From assembly GCF_046127645.1 (NCBI RefSeq), contig NZ_CP175919.1: 64,000 bases of DNA, one strand, 5' to 3'. Shown here in pieces: positions 57,819 to 64,000 of this stretch. The position numbers and the translations under genes were made by a program. The DNA comes from Clostridium_F caseinilyticum (lineage in GTDB: Bacteria > Bacillota > Clostridia > Clostridiales > Clostridiaceae). The number at the start of each line of letters is the position of its first letter. Positions within the stretch are counted from its first letter, which is position 1. The notes beneath the pieces are model-generated. The model saw only the letters and a program-made list of their open reading frames with translations, ran no database searches and was not told the DNA's origin.

Positions 57819-59369
57819 ATGAAATTAGAAATAATAACAGAAGATCGTTTAGGCATGGTGCTAGATATTTTAAATATTTTATATAAGGAAAATATGGATA
57901 TAAAATCTCTAGAAGTATTTCCTAAAAAGATATATATAAAAATAAATAAAAAGATTTCTTATAATAAAAACATGCTGATTAATGAAATAAAAAATATAAA
58001 AGGAGTAGTAAGAGTAAAAAGGATAGATATACTGCCTTATGAAAAGAATGAAAAAAAATTATTTACTATAATTGATTTTTTAGAAGAGGGTGTAATATTT
58101 GTCAATGAAAAATGCCAAGTAGAAGTTTTTAATAAGTATTGTGAAAATCTATTTGATATTTTAAAAGAAAATGCAATTGGAAAGCACATAAAAGAAATCT
58201 TGATACAAAATCAACTCATACTAGATGCTTTAAAAAGAGGAAAAGATTATGATAATTTGCAATTCTTTATTAATAATAAAGATATAAAAGGAATGTATAT
58301 ATCCACAGCCAGAGCTATTAAAGATGATAAGAATAAAATAACAGGATTTGTTATATTAATAAAAGATTTAAAAGAAACTATTGAAATAGTAAATTCTATT
58401 AAATATGAAGAAAATGAAGCATTTAGAGGGATAATAGGAAAAAGTAGTTGTATTGAAAACTTAAAAGAAATATGTAAATCAGTTGCTAAAACAAATTCAA
58501 CCGTATTAATTTGTGGAGAATCTGGAACAGGAAAAGAACTTTTTGCAAAGGCTATTTATAAATTAAGTTTAAGGAATAATAAAAATTTTATTACTGTAAA
58601 TTGTGCCGGTTTACAGGATAATTTAATAGAAAGTGAACTTTTTGGTTATGAAGCAGGAAGTTTTACCGGAGCTAAATCTAATGGCAAAGAAGGTTTCTTT
58701 AAGTTAGCGGATAAGGGTACTATATTTTTAGATGAAATTGGAGAACTTCCTCTTAATATTCAGTGTAAATTTTTAAGAGTATTACAAGAAGGAACTATAA
58801 GAAAAATAGGAAGTACAAAGGAAGAAAAAATAGATGTGAGAATAATTGCTGCTACTAATAGAAATTTAAAAGAAATGGTTTCAAAAGGGAAATTTAGAGA
58901 AGACCTATACTATAGGCTAAATGTAGTACCTATAGAAATACCTCCATTAAGAGAAAGAAAAGAGGATATACAATTATTAGTAGATAGTTTTGTGAAAACT
59001 TTAAATGAAAGTTTAAATAAAAATATAAGATATATAGATAAGAAATTTATAGATAAATTATTAAACTATGATTTCCCAGGTAATATTAGGGAGCTTCAAA
59101 ATATAATTGAAAGGGCTATGAATTTGTGTCTAGATAATATATTAAGTGATAAAAATTTTAGTATAAATGGTAATATTACATTAAATAATGATAAAAATAA
59201 TGATAGTGGTGCATTACCTTTACAAGATATAGTAGAGCAGGCAGAAAAATGTGCTATACAGAGGGCAATGGATGAATATAAAAGTTTAAGAAAAGTAGGC
59301 AAAGTATTAGGGGTTTCACATACTACTATAATGAATAAAATAAAAAAGTATGGAATTGTCTGTAAATAA
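57819..59369 (+). CDS. TyrR-like sigma-54-dependent transcriptional activator
   Basis: This 516-residue regulator has an N-terminal ACT-like domain (1-72), a PAS domain (about 80-190) and a sigma-54 AAA+ domain. The AAA+ domain has Walker A GESGTGKE (233-240) and the sigma-54 contact loop GSFTGA (280-285), a variant of GAFTGA. The Fis-type helix-turn-helix LGVSHTTIMNKIKKYGI at the C-terminus closely resembles TyrR. ACT domains bind amino acids, so it probably senses one. A TyrR box and a sigma-54 promoter lie between it and megL, its likely target. Confidence 0.9.
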   Translation: MKLEIITEDRLGMVLDILNILYKENMDIKSLEVFPKKIYIKINKKISYNKNMLINEIKNIKGVVRVKRIDILPYEKNEKKLFTIIDFLEEGVIFVNEKCQVEVFNKYCENLFDILKENAIGKHIKEILIQNQLILDALKRGKDYDNLQFFINNKDIKGMYISTARAIKDDKNKITGFVILIKDLKETIEIVNSIKYEENEAFRGIIGKSSCIENLKEICKSVAKTNSTVLICGESGTGKELFAKAIYKLSLRNNKNFITVNCAGLQDNLIESELFGYEAGSFTGAKSNGKEGFFKLADKGTIFLDEIGELPLNIQCKFLRVLQEGTIRKIGSTKEEKIDVRIIAATNRNLKEMVSKGKFREDLYYRLNVVPIEIPPLRERKEDIQLLVDSFVKTLNESLNKNIRYIDKKFIDKLLNYDFPGNIRELQNIIERAMNLCLDNILSDKNFSINGNITLNNDKNNDSGALPLQDIVEQAEKCAIQRAMDEYKSLRKVGKVLGVSHTTIMNKIKKYGIVCK

Positions 59370-59378
59370 ATATTTACA
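59361..59378. promoter_or_regulatory. TyrR box (activator binding site)
   Basis: TGTAAA, six bases, TTTACA matches the TyrR operator consensus exactly. It overlaps the activator's stop codon and lies about 105 bases before the sigma-54 promoter, a usual enhancer distance. An overlapping palindrome (59373-59386) repeats the half-site. Confidence 0.8.
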
Positions 59379-59482
59379 ATTGTAAAAAAATATTGCCAGT
59401 TTTAAATAAAAAATATTATGAATTATTTATAGTATCTTATATTTTCCATGATAATATGGCTAATTTATACATTTATAACTAT

Positions 59483-59498
59483 TGGTATATTATTTGCT
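59483..59498 (+). promoter_or_regulatory. Sigma-54 (-24/-12) promoter of megL
   Basis: TGG at 59483-59485 and TTGCT at 59494-59498 keep exactly 10 bases between GG and GC, as sigma-54 requires. The A two bases after GG also fits, but the consensus C does not. The megL ATG is 40 bases downstream. Confidence 0.75.
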
Positions 59499-59537
59499 TT
59501 AATAAATATGTATATTTATTTGAAAGGGGATTAATAT

Positions 59538-60740
59538 ATGGAAAATATAAAGAAAATGGGGTTTGCAACAAAGGCTATACATGGGGGACATATGGGAGAT
59601 AAACAGTTTGGTTCATTATCAACTCCAATATATCAAACATCTACATTTATATTTGATTCCGCAGAACAAGGTGGTAGGAGATTTGCAGGAGAAGAAAATG
59701 GATATATATATTCAAGGCTAGGTAATCCTACATCTACAGAAGTAGAGAATAAATTGGCTCTATTAGAAGGTGGCGAGGCAGCTGTTGTAGCGGCATCAGG
59801 TATGGGAGCCATAGCTGCATCTTTATGGTCAGCTTTAAAAGCAGGAGATCATGTAGTTGCATCAGATACTTTATATGGATGCACATTTGCATTATTAAAT
59901 CATGGATTAACAAGATATGGAGTAGAGGTTACATTTATAGATGTATCTAATTTAGATGAGGTAAAAAATGCATTAAGAGCAAATACTAAAGTAGTTTATT
60001 TAGAAACTCCAGCTAACCCAACACTAAAAGTTACTGATATTAAAAAAATATCAGATATGGTTCATGAAAGCAATAAAGAATGTTTTGTATTTGTTGATAA
60101 TACTTTTTGTACACCATACATACAAAAGCCATTAGAGTTAGGTGCTGATGTAGTTGTACATTCTGCTACTAAATATTTAAATGGACATGGAGATGTAATA
60201 GCTGGATTTGCAGTAGGAAAAGAGGAATTTATAAATCAAGTTAAACTATTTGGTATAAAAGACATGACAGGATCAGTTATAGGACCTTTTGAAGCATTTC
60301 TAATAATAAGAGGGATGAAAACATTACAATTAAGAATGGAAAAACATTGCAGTAATGCTATGGAAGTAGCAAAGTTTTTAGAATCTCATCCAGCAGTTGA
60401 AAAGGTTTATTATCCAGGATTAGAAAGCTTTGAATACTATGAACTTGCTAAAAAACAAATGAATTTGCCTGGTGCTATGATTTCCTTTGAACTAAAAGGT
60501 GGAGTAGAAGAAGGTAAAGTAGTTATAAATAATGTTAAATTGGCTACTCTAGCAGTAAGCCTTGGAGATGCAGAAACATTAATTCAACATCCAGCATCAA
60601 TGACTCATTCTCCTTATACAGCGGAGGAAAGAAAAGAAGCAGGTATAAGTGATGGGTTGGTAAGGTTGTCTGTAGGGCTTGAAGATGTAGAAGATATAAT
60701 TAGTGATTTAAAACAAGCTTTAGATTTAATAGTTAAATAA
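59538..60740 (+). CDS. megL: Methionine gamma-lyase
   Basis: This 400-residue PLP enzyme splits methionine into methanethiol, ammonia and 2-oxobutyrate. The PLP lysine is Lys212 (HSATKYLNGHGD). Tyr113 and Cys115 in TLYGCTF are the gamma-lyase hallmarks that separate it from cystathionine enzymes. GAAAGGGG precedes the ATG at a spacing of about 10 bases. It is likely activated by the upstream TyrR-like protein through sigma-54. Activity on homocysteine is also possible. Confidence 0.9.
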   Translation: MENIKKMGFATKAIHGGHMGDKQFGSLSTPIYQTSTFIFDSAEQGGRRFAGEENGYIYSRLGNPTSTEVENKLALLEGGEAAVVAASGMGAIAASLWSALKAGDHVVASDTLYGCTFALLNHGLTRYGVEVTFIDVSNLDEVKNALRANTKVVYLETPANPTLKVTDIKKISDMVHESNKECFVFVDNTFCTPYIQKPLELGADVVVHSATKYLNGHGDVIAGFAVGKEEFINQVKLFGIKDMTGSVIGPFEAFLIIRGMKTLQLRMEKHCSNAMEVAKFLESHPAVEKVYYPGLESFEYYELAKKQMNLPGAMISFELKGGVEEGKVVINNVKLATLAVSLGDAETLIQHPASMTHSPYTAEERKEAGISDGLVRLSVGLEDVEDIISDLKQALDLIVK

Positions 60741-60756
60741 TTACTTTATAAAAATC

Positions 60757-60792
60757 CAAATGTTGATTCCATATATATGGAATCAACATTTG
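60757..60792. terminator. 36-bp perfect palindrome after megL
   Basis: Positions 60757-60774 are fully complementary to 60775-60792. Only a weak T-rich stretch follows, so it may be a terminator or RNA-stabilising hairpin. Confidence 0.6.
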
Positions 60793-60865
60793 TTACTATA
60801 AATATAAAATAGGCAAATTATAATACATGATAATACATGAAGAAATTGATATAAAGGAGTCTTAT

Positions 60866-61303
60866 ATGGAAAGTTATATAGGATATGCAATAGCTGAAGC
60901 AAAAAAAGCATTAGAAATAGGAGAGGTTCCCGTTGGAGCTATTATAGTTAAAGAAAATAAAATTATATCTAAAAGTCATAATTTAAAAGAGGCGCTAAAA
61001 GATCCAACAGCACATGCAGAAATATTAGCGATAAGAAAAGCATGTAATGTGCTTGGAAATTGGAGATTAAAAGGATGTAAAATGTATGTAACCTTAGAAC
61101 CTTGTGCTATGTGTGCTAGTGCAATAATTCAATCTAGAATAAGTGAATTACATATAGGAACTTTTGACCCAGTAGGAGGGGCATGTGGATCGGTAGTAAA
61201 TATAACGAATAATGCTTATTTAAAAAGTAATTTAAATATTAAATGGCTATATAATGATGAATGTAGTAGAATAATAACAAATTTTTTTGAAAATATTAGA
61301 TAA
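60866..61303 (+). CDS. tadA: tRNA-specific adenosine deaminase TadA
   Basis: This protein of about 145 residues converts A34 to inosine in tRNA-Arg(ACG). The zinc site is His50 and Glu52 (TAHAEI) with Cys80 and Cys83 (PCAMC). AAAGGAG lies just before the ATG at 60866, so a longer frame from 60827 is rejected. Its substrate tRNA is encoded at 54336-54412. It is monocistronic. Confidence 0.93.
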   Translation: MESYIGYAIAEAKKALEIGEVPVGAIIVKENKIISKSHNLKEALKDPTAHAEILAIRKACNVLGNWRLKGCKMYVTLEPCAMCASAIIQSRISELHIGTFDPVGGACGSVVNITNNAYLKSNLNIKWLYNDECSRIITNFFENIR

Positions 61304-61469
61304 AACTAATAAAAATTTTATAATTAAGAATAGTTTATACAATAAATGTATTTATTTTAATATAATTACATTTATTCAAAATAAATATTATATTAAAGTA
61401 TTGAAGTTATTATAATTTCATAGTATAATACTTTATGTTGACAAAAAAATAATAATTATAAGATTTCGT

Positions 61470-61559
61470 GGAGAGATGTCCGAGAGGTTTAAGGAGCACG
61501 CCTGGAAAGCGTGTATAGGGGCAACTCTATCGGGGGTTCGAATCCCCCTCTCTCCGCCA
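61470..61559 (+). tRNA. tRNA-Ser(GGA)
   Basis: A 90-base class II tRNA with anticodon GGA in CTGGAAA, a long variable arm and encoded CCA. It matches the TCC specifier proposed for the serS T-box. TTGACA lies at 61438-61443, but its -10 spacing is poor. Confidence 0.97.
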
Positions 61560-61569
61560 TTTAATCTTT

Positions 61570-61836
61570 CCGTGCTAGATGGGGAGTTAGCGGTGCCCTG
61601 TAACCTGCAATCCGCTATAGCAGGATTGAATTCTTCGCCTAGACTTTAACTTGTGGGGTCTGGCCTGTAAAAGTGGTGTTGATAATTGGGTCCCACGCAA
61701 CGGAAATTCATGAACTCCGTCAGATCCGGAAGGAAGCAGCGGTAAGTGAACACTTTCGTGTGCCGTGGATAAACCTGATTTGAGCTAACTGTACAGGTAA
61801 CGCTCATAAGTTAACAGACAAAGCGAAGTGCACGGT
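61570..61836 (+). ncRNA. ffs: Signal recognition particle RNA (large, Alu-containing type)
   Basis: An RNA of about 267 bases closed by CCGTGC (61570-61575) and GCACGG (61830-61835). The Ffh-binding helix 8 is seen in GTCAGATCCGGAAGGAAGCA and GCGGTAAG. The 5' part contains the Alu-type segment with TGTAACC. It lies 10 bases after tRNA-Ser(GGA), before dnaX. Confidence 0.95.
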
Positions 61837-61850
61837 TTAATAAGAAATTT

Positions 61851-61885
61851 AAAGGTACTTTTAAAGGTACCTTTTATTTTTTATA
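61851..61885 (+). terminator. Terminator after SRP RNA
   Basis: An 8-bp stem (61851-61858 with 61867-61874) has an 8-nt loop and is followed by a T-rich tract. Confidence 0.8.
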
Positions 61886-61949
61886 ATAAAATATTAGTGT
61901 ATAATATTAATATATAGTTTCAATTATTTATAGTAAGAAGGTGGTAACA

Positions 61950-63575
61950 GTGTCTTATACCGCATTATATAGAGAGTGGAGACCAAGAACCTTTAAAGAG
62001 GTAGTTGGACAAAAACATATAACAGTAACGCTTAAAAATCAAGTTATGGAAAAAAGAATAGCTCATGCTTATCTTTTTTGTGGAACAAGAGGTACAGGAA
62101 AAACATCTACAGCAAAAATATTATCAAAAGCAGTAAATTGTTTAAATCCTAAAGATGGTGAACCTTGTAACGAATGTGAAATTTGTAATAAAATAAATAG
62201 TGGAACTTTAATGGATGTAATAGAAATGGATGCTGCTTCTAAAAGAAAATTAGAGGACATAAAGGAAGTTATAGAAAATGTAAAATATCCTCCACAGGAA
62301 GGAAAAAATAAAGTTTATATAATGGATGAGGTTCATATGTTAACTCAAGAAGCAGTAAATGCTTTTTTGAAAACTTTAGAAGAACCTCCAAGCAATGTAA
62401 TATTTATATTAGCAACCACTGATCCTCAAAAATTACCTGTAACTATATTATCTAGATGCCAAAGATTTGATTTTAGAAGAATAAGAAATGAGGAAATATT
62501 TGAAAGGCTTAGGTCAATAGTATCACAGCAGGGAGTATACGCAGACGATAGAAGTCTTAATCTTATAGCTAGAATGTCAGATGGGGCAATGAGAGATGCT
62601 TTAAGTATATTAGATCAAGTTATATCTACTGGAGATGGAAAAGTAGAATATGATCAAGTTTTAGATATGCTAGGGTTAGTTACAAATGAAAATCTTCTAA
62701 GAATTACAAATAGTATAATAGAAAAAGATGTAGAGAAGTCTATGAGAATAATAGAAGATATAGTTTTAAGTGGAAAAGATATATATAACTTTATGAAAGA
62801 TATGATAACCCATCTTAGAAATATACTTATGGTAAAAGTAAGTAAAAATCCAGATGAAATATTAGATATGTCCAGTGAAAATATTGATTTAGTAAAAGAG
62901 CAGGCTGAAAAAATAAGAATAGAAGAAATAATGAGAAATATAAAAATACTTCAGGATGCAGAACAGCAATCTAAATGGGTAAAACAAAGTAGAATATATT
63001 TAGAATTGGCTGTGCTTAAAATGTGCAAAATAGAATATGACACATCTAAAGAAGTAATACTTTCTAGACTTAATAAAATAGAGGAGCTTATAAAATCTGG
63101 TAATATAAAATTAGCAATAAGTGAAGAAAAGAAAAAAATAGAGCCAAAGGAATTTAATCTAAAAAGAGAAAAAGAAAGTATACAACATAGTAAAATAGAA
63201 CAAAATTCATTAGAAGATTATAATAAGGACTCTAAATTAACTGTAGAAACTGTCAAGAAAATGTGGCATGATATATTAGAAGCTTTTAAATCAAGAAGGC
63301 TTATGGTATTATATGCAGCTTTAGTCACTGCAGATATAACAGATTGCAAAGAAGGAATTATTACTTTAAATTATAATAAGCAGTATTCTTTCAATAAAAA
63401 GAGATTAGAAAAGCCAGAAAATAATAAAATAGTTCAAGAAATTTTTTCTGAGGTACTAAAAGAGAAAATTAGAATAATATATACTGTGGAGGAAAGCGTT
63501 AAAGAAGAAAATTTACCAGAAGAAGTTTTAAAAAATACTTTTGGAGATAATATATTAGAAATAATTGATGAATAG
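61950..63575 (+). CDS. dnaX: DNA polymerase III subunit gamma/tau
   Basis: This clamp-loader ATPase of about 541 residues has Walker A GTRGTGKT (45-52) and a zinc module with Cys64, 73, 76 and 79. A sensor/arginine-finger region (ILSRCQRFDFRR) and a divergent C-terminal tau part follow. The start is GTG at 61950 behind AAGGTGG; a GTG nine bases upstream lies in the ribosome site. No programmed frameshift site was noticed. ybaB follows, as usual. Confidence 0.95.
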   Translation: MSYTALYREWRPRTFKEVVGQKHITVTLKNQVMEKRIAHAYLFCGTRGTGKTSTAKILSKAVNCLNPKDGEPCNECEICNKINSGTLMDVIEMDAASKRKLEDIKEVIENVKYPPQEGKNKVYIMDEVHMLTQEAVNAFLKTLEEPPSNVIFILATTDPQKLPVTILSRCQRFDFRRIRNEEIFERLRSIVSQQGVYADDRSLNLIARMSDGAMRDALSILDQVISTGDGKVEYDQVLDMLGLVTNENLLRITNSIIEKDVEKSMRIIEDIVLSGKDIYNFMKDMITHLRNILMVKVSKNPDEILDMSSENIDLVKEQAEKIRIEEIMRNIKILQDAEQQSKWVKQSRIYLELAVLKMCKIEYDTSKEVILSRLNKIEELIKSGNIKLAISEEKKKIEPKEFNLKREKESIQHSKIEQNSLEDYNKDSKLTVETVKKMWHDILEAFKSRRLMVLYAALVTADITDCKEGIITLNYNKQYSFNKKRLEKPENNKIVQEIFSEVLKEKIRIIYTVEESVKEENLPEEVLKNTFGDNILEIIDE

Positions 63576-63640
63576 CTAGTTAAATATTACAATTATGATA
63601 TAATAAAAATCGAATTATTTATATTAAGGAGGAATTTTTT

Positions 63641-63982
63641 ATGGCAAGAGGTGGATTCCCTAACATGGGTGGAGCAAATATGAATAACTTAATAAAACAG
63701 GCTCAAAAACTTCAACAAGATATGGAAAAAATGCAAGGTGATATGGAAAAGAAAGAATTCTCAGCTACAGTTGGAGGAGGAGCAGTTACAGCCGTTGCTA
63801 ATGGTAAAAAACAAATAGTGAATATAAAAATAAAACCAGAAGTTGTAGATGAAGATGATATAGAAATGCTTCAAGATTTAATAATGAGTGCATGCAATGA
63901 AGCTTTAAAGAAGGCTGAAGAAGATACTTCAAGTGAAATGAAAAGATTAACTGGAGGAATGAACTTACCAGGAATGTTCTAG
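63641..63982 (+). CDS. ybaB: YbaB/EbfC nucleoid-associated protein
   Basis: This 113-residue DNA-binding protein has the core MNNLIKQAQKLQQDMEKMQ and the C-terminal helix. N- and C-terminal Gly/Met-rich tails (MARGGFPNMGG and GGMNLPGMF) are typical of Firmicutes. AAGGAGG precedes the ATG. The dnaX-ybaB-recR order is common; recR would lie just past the window edge. Confidence 0.95.
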   Translation: MARGGFPNMGGANMNNLIKQAQKLQQDMEKMQGDMEKKEFSATVGGGAVTAVANGKKQIVNIKIKPEVVDEDDIEMLQDLIMSACNEALKKAEEDTSSEMKRLTGGMNLPGMF

Positions 63983-64000
63983 AGTTAAGCTAAAGTAAAA

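Overview
This AT-rich window is the replication-origin region of a spore-forming Clostridium. Gene order, protein sequences and the 16S rRNA look most like Clostridium botulinum group I / C. sporogenes; that species call comes from recognition, not a database search. Spore genes (a LonC-type protease, YtvI, YyaC, a BclA-like exosporium collagen) and anaerobic iron-sulfur proteins fit this.

Layout. oriC is bipartite: DnaA boxes lie before dnaA (about 27994-28104) and between dnaA and dnaN (29752-29828). The second cluster is followed by six CTA triplets (DnaA-trios) and an AT-rich unwinding zone. Genes diverge from here. The left arm (minus strand) carries rpmH-rnpA-yidD-yidC-jag-mnmE-mnmG-rsmG-noc-parA-parB with two perfect parS sites. 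Further out come rpsF-ssb-rpsR, the MazG-like/YybS-like/gdpP/rplI run, lonC, dnaB, a phosphohexomutase and a flavoprotein. One plus-strand block (csd-like, ytvI, yyaC; 15.4-18.2 kb) runs head-on to replication. The right arm (plus strand) carries dnaN-yaaA-recF-remB-gyrB-gyrA and then a full rRNA operon (16S-23S-5S-tRNA(CAT)-tRNA-Ala).

Beyond the rRNA operon are an HD protein, niaR, a DUF362 ferredoxin protein, a UPF0182 membrane protein, an L,D-transpeptidase, a flavoprotein/DUF1667 pair and T-box-controlled serS. A tRNA-Ser(TGA)-tRNA-Ser(GCT) pair then occurs twice as an exact 206-bp direct repeat (52357-52562 and 54047-54252), enclosing a BclA-like gene on the opposite strand. This is the clearest accessory segment. 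A minus-strand block follows (psd, an ABC1/UbiB-like kinase, a phasin-like protein), then a TyrR-type sigma-54 activator with megL, tadA, tRNA-Ser(GGA), SRP RNA, dnaX and ybaB.

The most informative regulatory readings are: a perfect TyrR box plus a sigma-54 promoter between the activator and methionine gamma-lyase; a full-consensus promoter in the 23S-5S spacer aimed at the 5S 5' end; hairpins that bury the Shine-Dalgarno of yyaC and of a YkuS-like gene; an S6:S18-type leader before rpsF; and parS sites placed just after the stop codons of both ParB-family genes. No CRISPR array, prophage or intact insertion sequence was seen.
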